A program made the position numbers and the translations under genes. This document shows, in pieces, positions 54,888 through 64,000 of a stretch of DNA of 64,000 bases. Source of the DNA: Muscardinus avellanarius (Eukaryota; Chordata; Mammalia; Rodentia; Gliridae). The DNA is taken from the NCBI GenBank assembly GCA_963383645.1, contig OY726573.1:19345158-19409157 (forward strand), read 5' to 3'. The notes under the pieces are model-generated. The model was not told the DNA's origin. It saw nothing but the letters and a program-made list of their open reading frames with translations, and ran no database searches. Each line of letters begins with the position of its first letter. Positions within the stretch are counted from its first letter, which is position 1.

Positions 54888-54975
54888 AGGGCTGGTGCAG
54901 CCCAGTGACAGAGACTTGCCTGGCATACATGACTGGGCTGGATATCCAGTAACCTCTCTCCCCACACACAACAGT
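54888..54975 (+). mobile_element. ID element relic
   Basis: GCAGCCCAGTGACAGAGACT, TGCCTGGCATACATGACTGG and GGATATCCAGTAACC correspond to a diverged stand-alone ID. Confidence 0.6.
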
Positions 54976-55268
54976 AAAACAAGAGGTTATTTTTACCTCG
55001 ATCCTGTCGCCCCAGGCTGGCTGGTCCCTGGTCCCCAACATGTTCAAACAGAACATGATATGAGTCATTGTGATGTAAGCGGAGGGTGACATCAAATTCT
55101 GGATATGTGCATGTCCACCTATCTGCCCACGGGAGAGAATTTACGGAGCAGAGGTGATGTCACATGTAGAGAAGTTACTTTGTTTCTGCTTTTGTTTCTG
55201 CTAAAAGATATTAGGAACCATCTCTTTCTACTCCAAATACATAGAGATTCTTAAAAATTAACCATCAC
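54976..55268. other. Unique intergenic sequence
   Basis: No recognised feature. Confidence 0.4.
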
Positions 55269-55480
55269 AGCCATGCATGGTGGCTCACTCCTGCAATCCC
55301 AGTACTTGTAAGACTGAGACAGAAGAATTATAAGTTTTCGGACAAGCTCAGAAAATAGTGAGAATCTCATCAACCTAGTAAAGTCCTGTTTCAAAATTAA
55401 AAAAAAAAAAAAAATAGGCCTGGGGTGTAGCTTGGAAGTAGAATGCCTTTGGGTTCAATCCCCAGTACTATGCACACAAA
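55269..55480 (+). mobile_element. Old SINE
   Basis: Complete dimer with A17 linker. Confidence 0.9.
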
Positions 55481-55496
55481 AATGAATCATCACACA

Positions 55497-55859
55497 GCCA
55501 GCACGGTGGCACACCTAGTACTTGGGAGGCTGAGACAGAAGGATTGCAGGTTCAAAGCCAGCCTCAGCTTAGTGAGACTCTCAGCAATCTAGTGAGCTTA
55601 TGTTTCAAACTTTAAAATAGGGCCGGGCGTGGTGGCGCACGCTTGTAATCCCCGCGCTTGGGAGGCGGAGATAGGAGGATCACGCAGGTTCGAAGCCAGC
55701 AGTGCTGGCATAAGAGACCCTGTTTCAAAATTAAAATTAAAATAAAAAAAAATAGGTCTGGGAGTGTAGTCCACCAGTACCACCAAAAATAAATAAATAA
55801 ATAAAATAGGGGTGGTGGCATAGTTCAGAGGTCAATTGCCCCTGCGTTCAACCCCAGCA

Positions 55860-55861
<2 letters not shown>
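55497..55861 (+). mobile_element. SINE split in its linker by a type B SINE
   Basis: Outer pieces 55497-55620 and 55806-55861, AAAATAGG at both breaks. Inner type B 55622-55805 has lost most of its dID half. Confidence 0.85.

Positions 55862-55934
<73 letters not shown>
55860..55934. repeat. Compound microsatellite (CA)n(CAT)n
   Basis: About eighteen CA dimers followed by about twelve CAT trimers. Confidence 0.95.
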
Positions 55935-55956
55935 CAAAATGCCATCAATAACAAGA

Positions 55957-56150
55957 GAGGCCAGAGGACAGTGGTGCACACCTGTGATCCCAGCTACTCA
56001 GGAAGCTAAGGCAGAAGGATTCCAAGTTCAAGACTAGTCCAGGCAGCTTAGCAAAACCCTGTCTCAAAATAAAAAGTAGGTAAAGTCTGGGAATATAGTT
56101 CAGTGGTAGAGCACCCCTGGGTTCAATATCAGTATTGTAAAATAAATAAG
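55957..56150 (+). mobile_element. Old SINE
   Basis: Diverged dimer; dID half reads TAGTTCAGTGGTAGAGCACC, closer to a plain ID. Confidence 0.8.
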
Positions 56151-56164
56151 CAAAGTTTTAAATA

Positions 56165-56595
56165 AGATAAAAATAACTTTCTGTGCTGGTGTTTGAAACT
56201 AGGAAGATTCTACCTCCAAGCTATACACCCAGCCCTTTTTATTTTTATTTTATTTATTTGCTTATTTGTTGTGGTGCTGGGGATTGAACCCAGGGGCCGT
56301 TCTACCTCTGAGCTACATCCTCAACCCTATTTTATTTTTTATTTTGAAACAGTGTCTTGCTAATTTTCTGAGAACCTCACTAAGTGCTGATGTTGGCCTT
56401 GAACTTGTGATCATCCTGTCTTTGCCAGTCAAGTATTAGGATTACAGACATGCCCGTCAATTTATTTTTATCTTGAAATAGAATCTCTCTTAGTTGCTGA
56501 GGCTGGCCCTGAACCTGAGATCTTCCTGTCTCACCCTCCCAAGTATTGGGATTACAGATGTGCACCACCATTCCTGGCTAAGATAAAAATAATTT
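56165..56595 (-). mobile_element. SINE multimer with target-site duplication
   Basis: dID, (ATTT)n, dID, B1, B1 between AAGATAAAAATAACTT and AAGATAAAAATAATTT. Confidence 0.85.
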
Positions 56596-56596
56596 A

Positions 56597-56662
56597 AAAG
56601 GCTGAGTATTTAGCTGAATGGTAGAATACCCCCAGGATAAACTTCCAGTACTATAAATGAAT
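56597..56662 (+). mobile_element. dID fragment
   Basis: GCTGAGTATTTAGCTGAATG then GGTAGAATACCCCCAGG and an AAATGAATAAA tail. Confidence 0.7.
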
Positions 56663-57361
56663 AAAGAACAAGAGGGACATTTTTTTGTAGACAAAAAGTA
56701 GAGACTTCTTCTTAAAAGAAAGGGGACAGGGGCCATCAGGGAAGAAAAGGTACTGAGAGGCAGTCGGCAAAGCCAGGAAGAGAGCAGGCTGCACTTGCAG
56801 GGTGCAGGCCGCGGTGTGGTGGCTAAGCAGGCTGGCCTGTGTCTGGCTGGCACTGAGACCAGTGCTGCCAGCTGATGAATGTTAACCACAGCAGCTAGGT
56901 CTACCCTTCAGGGTCACAGCAAAAACCAAACCACATGCCTGTGGTTGAGCCTTCAGCAGAGCCACCAACCACACAGGGGCTGTCCTAGAGATATGTCAAT
57001 CACATAAAGTGGTAACCGGAGTAGACACTTCTGAGAAAATCCTTGTCTGGATCCCAGTCCAATATGACCAAGCCGATGCCATAGCAGATGGCCTTGAGTT
57101 TTATGGAGTCTCCAGATAACCTCAAAACCAAGAATCTTGGAGCACTGAGGAAGATTAGCACCATGAAAGCAAACAAACTCAGCAAACAGAAAAACTCTTA
57201 TCTGATAAATCAAAGTTTTAGGGCAATTTGGAAAACACGTTAATGACATTTTATATGTAAAGTGATAGCGATCATGAAACAAGAAAAGGAATTAATGAAA
57301 TAAGAACAGGCCAAATTGTGTTAGAAATCTGGGGAAATAAAGTTACAGTAAAAAGTAAAAG
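56663..57361. other. Unique intergenic sequence
   Basis: Holds a 61-codon hydrophobic frame on the minus strand (57000-57185) that lacks an ATG and matches no family I know; not called as a gene. Confidence 0.4.
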
Positions 57362-57515
57362 CTCAGTCTGAGATAGGAGGATTGCAGTTCAAAGACAGCC
57401 TCAGCTATTTAGTGAAGCCCTTTGTAACTCACTGAGACCCTGTTTCAAAATAAGGAATAAAAAAATAGGGCTGGAGGTATAGCTCAGAGATAGAATGCCC
57501 CTGGGTTCCATCCCC

Positions 57516-57563
<48 letters not shown>
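57362..57563 (+). mobile_element. 5'-truncated SINE with (AC)n tail
   Basis: Starts at GAGATAGGAGGATTGCAGTT; dID half ends at 57518, then about twenty-two AC dimers. Confidence 0.85.
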
Positions 57564-57565
<2 letters not shown>

Positions 57566-57575
57566 GTAAAACCTC

Positions 57576-57945
57576 AAGCTGTGCATGGTGACGCAGGCCT
57601 ATAATCCCAGTACTTGGAAGGGTGAGAAACAAGGATTGCAGGCCAGCCTAGGCAATTTACAGAGACCCTGTCTCAAAATAAAACATAAAAAGGGCTGGCT
57701 GTGGTGGCACACACTTGTAATCCCAGCATTTGGGAGGCTGAGACAGAAGGGTCATAGTTTGTAGCCAGCTGCCGATAGTTTGTATAGAGCTGCCGATGTA
57801 GCTAGGAAGTAGAATTCCCCTGGGTTTTATCCCTAGTACTGCAAAAAATAAAAATAAAGTAAAAATTTTTTAAATAAAAAGGGCTGGGGATGTAGCTCAG
57901 TGTTAGGACATCCCTGGGTTCAGTTTTTCAGTACCACAAAAATTA
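57576..57945 (+). mobile_element. SINE split in its linker by another SINE
   Basis: Outer B1 57576-57690 and dID 57882-57945; inner SINE 57692-57860 with a small internal duplication (GCTGCCGAT twice). Confidence 0.75.
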
Positions 57946-58053
57946 AAAACAAAAATAAATGAGAAATGAAAATAAGACCTTAAAGGAAGAAGATATCTAG
58001 ATATCAGGCCAAAAATAGTTGGAAAGAGAAACAAGCAGATGGAATTTTTTTTT

Positions 58054-58270
58054 TCCCAGTACTGGGGTCATAGCAAAACCAAACCACATGCTCCAGAGGC
58101 ATTCCAGCTCCAAGCTACACCCCCAGCCCTATTTTATTCTTTATTTTGAAACAGGGTCTCACTAAGTTGCAGAACACCTCACTAAGTAGCTGAGGCTGGC
58201 TGGGAACCTGTGATCCTCCTGTCTCAGCCTCCCAGTACTGGGATTACAAGCATGTGCCACCACGCCCAGC
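58054..58270 (-). mobile_element. SINE with a foreign 27-nt insert
   Basis: dID half is interrupted at 58065-58091 by sequence matching 56911-56938; B1 half is normal. Confidence 0.85.
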
Positions 58271-58294
58271 TGGAGCTGGAATTGCTTTTGTTTG

Positions 58295-58838
58295 TTTGTT
58301 TTGCAGTACTGTGGATGGAACCCAGGGGCATTCTACCTTCGAGCTACATCCCCAGCCGTATTTTTTATTCTTTTTTTCTTTTTTTTTTTTTTTTTTGGGG
58401 TGGTGGTGGTACTGGGGTTCCTGGAAGCCCTTCTACCTCCAGGCTACACTCCCAGGCCTATTTATATATTTTTATTTGGAAACAGGGTCTCTTAAGCCAG
58501 CACGGCTGGCTTCGAACCTACAAGCTTGCACCACCACGCCCGGCCATATGTTTTATTCTTTATTTTGAGACAGGGTCTCACTGAGTTGCAAAGGGCCTCG
58601 CTAAGTAGCTGAGGCTGTCCGCGAACCTGGATCCTCCTGTTTCAGCCTCCCAAATGTTGGATTACAAGCGTGCACCACCATGCCCGGCCTTTTTTATTCT
58701 TTATTTTGAAACAGGGTCTCACTGAATTGCAAAGGGCCCAAGTAGCTGAGGCTGTCCGCAAACCGCAATAACTCCTGTCTCAGCCTCCCAAATGCTGGGA
58801 TTACAAGCATGCACTACCACTCTTGGCTGGAACTGGAA
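58295..58838 (-). mobile_element. Trimeric SINE split by a type B SINE
   Basis: Outer dID 58303-58372, B1 58545-58690 and second B1 58691-58826. Inner type B 58395-58543 lacks its 5' head and has TTCCTGGAA at 58418-58426. Confidence 0.8.
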
Positions 58839-58839
58839 A

Positions 58840-59219
58840 TTTGAATTGAGGAAATATCTAGGAAATATCTAGGAACTCACACTGGATAATCAAGAGATGG
58901 GAAATATGAAAAAATAGGTACAATGAAAATGGAAATCAATCTACTTAAAATAGAAACAATGACTAAAGACTTTTCAGAAATAAAAATAAATAAATTATTG
59001 TATTGGAAAAAATTTTCACCAGGAGGGGGAAAGAGGGAATTCCCTAATGCACACAATGTACATTCACAAACATATCAAAGTCAATCACTAAGCCTAACAT
59101 GAGAAGGATGGAGTGGGGAGGGATTGGGCAGGGAATGGGGTAGGAACTGGTTAAGGGATAAATGAGTGGTGTGCGAATGTATGTATGACTACAATGCACC
59201 AATTAAAATTTTTAAAAAC
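58840..59219 (+). mobile_element. Possible L1 3' UTR/tail
   Basis: G-rich stretch (59100-59155) and the end GACTACAATGCACCAATTAA followed by an A-rich tail look like a rodent L1 3' end. Family not certain. Confidence 0.4.
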
Positions 59220-59390
59220 GTGCGTGGTGGCGCATAGCACAGGTTCAAAGCCAGCCTCAGCTACTTAGGCTCTCAGCAACTTAGTGAGACCCTGTTTCCA
59301 AATAAAGCATAAAACATGTCGGGAGTGTAGCCCAGTGGTAGAAAAGCCCCTGGGTTCCACCTCCAGTACCACAAAAAAAAAAAAAGAAAA
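59220..59390 (+). mobile_element. Type C SINE with internal deletion
   Basis: Left half jumps from TGGTGGCGCA to AGCACAGGTTCAAAGCC; right half and A13 tail intact. Confidence 0.85.
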
Positions 59391-60312
59391 GTAATATCAA
59401 CAATGAATTCTCTCAGTGATTAACTATGCATTTTGAATGATCTGTATTTATCTTTATTTCATTCCTTCAATTTGTTTGATGGAAATACATCCCTGGCAAT
59501 TTGTAATAGTTAAGATACTATGCTATACTGATTCATTCTTACAACCATGAAGAGAAGAATATATCATACATTCTTAAAAGTAATTGTTTTTTAACTGCTG
59601 CATTTTTATGATAGCTTTTTTGGCTGATTTGCTAATATTTTAGGTCTTCTAAAAATATACAAGTATATAGTGGGGTCACTATTTCATGGTAATACTATAA
59701 TTTAAAAAACCCTCAAAACCTGATCTGGTATCAGTATGACATTTATTATCACAGCAACAGGTAAATAATTAAAATTAATATTTTAGCAGCATTAATTAAA
59801 AGTCAGTTTCACTATTACTAAATTGTCATTTAATCTGTTTCTCCTTGCCTAACTTCTGAAGTTCATATACACATGCACATATCTGCAGCAAAGATACGGC
59901 AACTAGATGAAATATTTATAATGACTTCTTATGAGTTCCTAATACAAAGTCATGATATAAAATTTTTCAAAAGACAACTGAGTCCTTTAAGTCTATGAAC
60001 TCCAGAAAGTAGGAGCTTACATACTGTTTTGAACACATCCCAGTCATCTTAAGAAAGTGATCTGCTTTTAAGTCATTGTGGGTCTCAATTCAACAATACC
60101 ATGTTTCAGCTTTTTCAACTGGTCACTGAAATGTGCATTAGTTTACTATACAGTAATAAAATATCTGATCTGTTTGTATCATTTGGGAATTCCTATTTAC
60201 TTTTCTTGATGTTTTTCAAAAGTGGGTAGCTTACTCACTCAGAACAAAATACTTGAAAACACAGGAGATGAAGGAAGTAATGTTACAAAATTGGGGTTTA
60301 TAAATACAGATA
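59391..60312. other. 920-bp AT-rich, SINE-free block
   Basis: Base composition is clearly lower in GC than the rest of the window. No long frame or known repeat recognised. Confidence 0.4.
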
Positions 60313-60315
60313 ATT

Positions 60316-60433
60316 AGCCTGGAGTGGTGGCGCAGGCTTGTAATCCTAGTACTTGTGAGGTGAAGACAAGAGGATCGCGGTTTGCAGACAGCCTTAACTA
60401 TTTAGTGAGGTTCTTTGCAATTCAGTGAAACCC

Positions 60434-60471
<38 letters not shown>

Positions 60472-60735
60472 TGGTGGTACTCGGGTTCCTGGAAGCCCTT
60501 CTATCTCTGGGCTACACTCCCAGACCTATTTTTACATTTTTATTTTGGAAACAGAGTCTCCTAAGCCAGCGCATGGCTGGCTTCGAACCTGCGCGATTCT
60601 CCTGTCTCTGCCTCCCAAGCGCAGGGATTACAAGCGTGCACCACCACGCCCGGCTAGTGAAACCGTTTAAAAAAAGAATAAAAAGCCGGGGGTGTAGCTC
60701 GAAGGTAGAATGCCCCTGGGTACTGCAAAAATAAA
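60316..60735 (+). mobile_element. Type A SINE split by an opposite-strand type B SINE
   Basis: Outer pieces 60316-60436 and 60657-60735, AGTGAAACC at both breaks. (TTG)n 60433-60470. The inner minus-strand type B (60471-60655) has TTCCTGGAA at 60486-60494. Confidence 0.85.
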
Positions 60736-60762
60736 TAAATAAATAAATAAATAAATAAGAAC
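60728..60762. repeat. (AAAT)n microsatellite
   Basis: Eight AAAT units in the tail of the outer SINE. Confidence 0.9.
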
Positions 60763-60826
60763 ATCAAAGATTAAGAAAAAAGAAAATTACAGACCAATAG
60801 CATTGATAAACATAGATGCAAAAACA

Positions 60827-60851
60827 TAGATGCTAAACTTTTGTGTGTGTG

Positions 60852-60900
<49 letters not shown>

Positions 60901-61108
60901 GTACTGAGGGTAGAGCCCAGAGGCTTTCTACCTCCGGTCTATACTCCCAGACCTATTTTATACTTTATTTGGAAACAGGGTCTAAGTTGCTGAGAACCTC
61001 ACTAAGTAACTGAGGCTGACTTCGAACCTGTGCGATCCTCCTGTCTCGGCCTCCCAAGCATGGGGATTACAAGCGTGCAACACTATGCCCGGCCTGATGC
61101 TAAACTTC
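60827..61108 (-). mobile_element. Type C SINE with (GT)n start
   Basis: Body about 60898-61094. Flanks GATGCTAAACTTTT and GATGCTAAACTTCT are the target duplication in the L1 frame. Confidence 0.95.
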
Positions 61109-61263
61109 TAAACCAGAAAATTGTACACAATGACCAAGTTCGTTTCATTCCAGAAAAGCAAGGCTGGTTCAACATATGCAAATCAATACATGTTATTCAC
61201 CACATAAATAGAACTGAGAACAAAAATTACAATCATATCAATAGATGCTGAAAAAGCATTTGA

Positions 61264-61484
61264 CAAAATTCAACATTCGCTGGGCATGGTGGCGCACCCT
61301 TGTAATCCCCGGGCTTGTGAGGCAGAGACAGGAGGATCGCGCAGGTTTGAAGCCAGCCATGCTCGCTTAAGAGACCCTGTTTCCAAATTAAAAAATATAA
61401 AATAGGTCTGGGGCTGTAGCCCAGAGGTAGAAGGGCTTCCAGGAACCCCAGTACCTCCAAAAAATAAAATAAAATTCAACACTC
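61264..61484 (+). mobile_element. Type B SINE inside L1 ORF2
   Basis: AAAATTCAACATTC and AAAATTCAACACTC flank it. TTCCAGGAA at 61437-61445. Confidence 0.95.
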
Positions 61485-61888
61485 ATTTATGTTAAAAGCA
61501 CTGCAGAAAATTGGAATAGGCCACGCCAGCGCCATCTTGCCTCACAGCATCAGGCTCTAGAGAGGAAATTACAAGGAGCTGAAGTAAGCAGCTGTGGATC
61601 ATTTGGGTGTAATTCAGCAGTTTTTTCAGTGCAAAGAACGTCTAAAACTTCCAGTGGCCAAACTCATCACACCCTCCAGGGATTCAGAACAGAGCTCAAA
61701 ACCAAAAGAGAAATGCACCAGCCTCATGGCCGAGGGCGTAGCAGCAGCTCCATATTGACAGAGGCAGTGAGTTCACCATGCCCCTGACAGCTCCAGACCA
61801 GCACAAACCAAAAACGTAAGTGAAATTGTAGCCTCTAAAGGAGAAATCCCAACACCGCACCACCAGGGATTTGTGCAGCTTTGATAAT

Positions 61889-62083
61889 CTCCCTGGGTCT
61901 GAGATTTAGCAGTCCAAACCAGTGAAGGAGTAGTGGTGGCAGAGATACAACACCCTAGTTGCAGCTCCCCATGGGAAAATGCCCAACCCAGCACCCCCAC
62001 AGTCTCCCTCAGCCTCGATTAACTCCCTGGGTCTGAGACTTTGCAATACAACCCAGTAAAGGAGTAGTGGTGGCTGAGATTAC
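61889..62083 (+). repeat. Tandem unit in the L1 5' UTR
   Basis: CTCCCTGGGTCTGAG at 61889-61903 recurs at 62023-62037, and the following AGGAGTAGTGGTGGC also recurs, giving a 134-bp period with two units. Confidence 0.85.
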
Positions 62084-62240
62084 CACAAACTCCAGAGATC
62101 CAGAGCACCATAAGTGAAGTTGTGGTGACCCGGAGAAGAACCAAGAGAAGGCACAAACTTCTGAAATTGTGGGAAAGAGGAACAACAATGGATCAATGAA
62201 TGCCCACAACCCCACAATATCAGAACCCAATAACACAGAA

Positions 62241-63084
62241 ATGCAGAGATCTCCAGAAGATTAAATCAGGAATATAACAGTAGAAATAATACAAGACCTT
62301 CAAAAAGAATTTAGAGAGAGTCTAAAAGAAATAAAGGATGCAATCATTGAAGTAAAGGCATCAATTCAAACTATAAACAATCGATTAGACCACATGGAGA
62401 AAAGAATCTCGCTCCTAGAAGATGATCAATCCAAAAACGACTGCATAATTTATAACTTAGAAAAAAACTAGACAGCAAGTATCTGACATTGAAGAAATAT
62501 GGGCCCATTTTAAGAGAGCTAACCTAAGAATAATCGGAACAGAGGAGGGAAAAGAAGGTGAAAGCAAAGGGATCTACAATCTCTTCAAAGAAGTAATAGC
62601 AGAAGATTTTCCAAACATAGAGCAAGAGGTCGATACACAGGTCCAGGAAACTTATAGAACTCCCTTTAGACAAGATCAGAGAAAAGGTTCCCCATGCCAC
62701 ATAATTGTCAAAATGACCAATGTAGAAGCCAAGCAGAGAATCTTAAAGGCAACAAAAACAAAAGGCCAAGTGATATTCAGAGGCAAACCAATTAGAATCA
62801 CTCCACACTTCCCAAACCAAGTCACGAAAGCCAGAAGTTCTTGGAAAAACATATTCCACACTCTGAAAGAAAACAACTTCCAGCCAAAAATGTTCTACCC
62901 AGCAAAACTATCTATCAAATTAGATGGAGAAATAAGAAGCTTTCATGACAAACAGAAACTGAAGGAATTTATGTCTTCAAAACCAGCACTAGAGAAAATA
63001 CTCAAAGAGAGTAACTACAAAGAAGAAATAGGTAATACACGCCAGAACCAAAGAAACAAGATTTTCCATCCAGCAGACAACTAA
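62241..63084 (+). pseudogene. L1 ORF1, broken
   Basis: ATG at 62241, TAA eight codons later (62262-62264), then an open coiled-coil frame (LQKEFRESLKEIKDAI, ISLLEDDQSKND) that shifts frame in the A-run near 62462. The second frame runs open to TAA at 63084 with the RNA-binding and C-terminal blocks (ANLRIIGTEEG, CHIIVKMTN, NFQPKMFYPAKLS). Encodes the nucleic-acid chaperone of L1 in intact copies. Confidence 0.85.
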
Positions 63085-63129
63085 GCAAACAAGACTAAGC
63101 AGTGTTTCAAACAGAAATAAAATCTTAAC

Positions 63130-63716
63130 ATGTTAGGAATTTTAAAAAATCTCTCAATAATCACACTGAATGTAAACAGCCTCAATTCCCCAATAAAAAG
63201 ACATAAAGTGGCAAAATTGATTAAAAACCAGAATCCATCCATCTGCTGCTTCCAAGAAACATACCTTACAAGTAAAGATAGGAACTCAAGGTAAAAGGCT
63301 GGAGCAAGGTAATCCATGCTAATGGAACTCGAAGACAAGCAGGAGTAGCAACTATGATATCAGACAAGTTAGACTTCAAACCCAAACTTATTAGAAGAGA
63401 CAAAGAAGGTCATATTTTACTGGTAAAAGAAACAATCCAGCAAGAGGAAATAACAATAATCAACATCTATGTCCCAAACATAGGTGCAGCTACTTTCATA
63501 AAACAACTCCTAGTCGGATATGATGGCACATGCTTGTAATCTTAGCATTCGGGAGGCTGAGACGGGAGGATCGCGGTTCAGGGACAGCCTCAGCTACTTA
63601 GTGAGGCCCTCTACAACTCAGTGAGACCCAGTTTAAAAATAAAGATTAAAAAAATAAGGCAAGGGGTGTAGCTCTGAGGTTGAATGCCCCTGGGTTCCAT
63701 CCCCAGACCTGAAAAA

Positions 63717-63763
<47 letters not shown>

Positions 63764-64000
63764 AACTCTTTGTGACATTAATTCATACATATATCCCAAT
63801 ATAATAATACTGGGAGACTTCAACCCATCTCTCACACCATAGACCGATCTTCCAGACAAAAGGTCAGTAAAGATGCCTCAGAACGAAAGAACCCCATTAA
63901 TCAAATGGACCTGTTGAGCACATATAGAATATTTCACCCAACTACAGTGGAATGTACATTTTTCTCAGCTTCTCACTGAACCTTCTCCAAAATAGATCAC
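63130..64000 (+). pseudogene. L1 ORF2 start (endonuclease region), broken and partial
   Basis: ATG at 63130, then SIITLNVNSLNSPIKRHKVA and the catalytic-type CCFQETYL block. A TAA follows NSR near 63292 and the frame resumes shifted (VIHANGTRRQAGVATMISDK). A SINE interrupts at 63511; the frame resumes around 63770 (IIILGDFN) and continues past the window. Confidence 0.85.
63511..63765 (+). mobile_element. Type A SINE with (AAAT)n tail in L1 ORF2
   Basis: Full dimer to about 63715, then about twelve AAAT units; sits between endonuclease motifs. Confidence 0.95.

Larger units (their letters stand above)
60765..61515 (+). pseudogene. L1 ORF2 reverse-transcriptase fragment
   Basis: Frames around the SINEs read [31 protein letters not shown] and [13 protein letters not shown], typical of the LINE-1 RT domain. 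The frame has stops and is cut by two SINEs. Confidence 0.8.
61520..64000 (+). mobile_element. L1 5' portion (5' UTR, ORF1, ORF2 start), runs off the window
   Basis: A non-coding leader (61520-62240) with a partly repeated unit is followed by ORF1-like and ORF2-like sequence in canonical order. Both frames are broken, so this copy is not autonomous. Confidence 0.85.

Noticed and set aside
57000..57185. 61-codon hydrophobic frame on the minus strand, with WDPDKDFLRSVYSGYHF near its end
   Set aside because: Starts with TTG not ATG, preceded by a stop, no splice context or recognised family; length is within chance.

Overview
The window looks like nuclear DNA from a squirrel-family rodent (Sciuridae: squirrel, marmot or ground squirrel). 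It is packed with dimeric SINEs whose left half is B1-like (7SL-derived, GCCGGGCGTGGTGGCGCACG) and whose right half is a tRNA-derived ID-like unit (A box TAGCTC.GAGGTAGAATG, B box GGGTTCCATCC). That B1-dID/MEN architecture is known from squirrels and their relatives. No B2 or B4 elements were seen. There is no sign of bacterial, viral or organellar DNA.

Only one protein-coding gene can be supported: SMTNL2 (smoothelin-like 2), complete on the minus strand. Its eight coding exons run from the ATG at 45889 down to the stop at 25018. All seven introns are GT-AG, all reading phases close, and the spliced product is 457 residues: an N-terminal coiled coil, a Pro/Ser-rich middle with S/T-P sites, a basic region, and a C-terminal type-2 calponin-homology domain. 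Exon 1 lies in a CpG island (about 45.29-46.18 kb) that also holds a GGGGC pentanucleotide array just upstream of the ATG. The human locus is 17p13.2 between GGT6 and ALOX15; neither neighbour was recognised here, which fits the wide intergenic gaps.

Layout: 1-23.9 kb is intergenic, dense in SINEs with MaLR LTRs, MIRs, L1 relics and a Tigger-like relic, plus SINE-poor blocks at 4.3-5.1, 14.7-15.9 and 20.4-21.6 kb. About 23.9-25.0 kb is the probable SMTNL2 3' UTR. SMTNL2 occupies 25.0-45.9 kb. 46.2-53.0 kb is SINE-poor unique sequence upstream of the promoter. 53.0-61.5 kb is a SINE-on-SINE pile over Tigger and L1 fragments. 61.5-64.0 kb is the 5' part of an L1 (5' UTR, broken ORF1, start of a broken ORF2) that continues past the window end.

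SINE labels used below. Type A: right half reads GCCCCTGGGTTCCATCC. Type C: linker CCAAATAAAATATAAAATAGG, with AAAGCCTCTGGGTT or similar in the right half. Type B: derived from C, lacking the stretch between CAGC and TGGCTTAAGAGACCC and often carrying GGGCTTCCAGGAACCCC. 'Old' means too diverged to assign. dID is the right half alone. SINE edges are read by eye and good to about 5-10 bases. Nothing resembling an undescribed molecular system was found; the most notable signals are the structure and strand bias of the SINEs and the promoter GC array.
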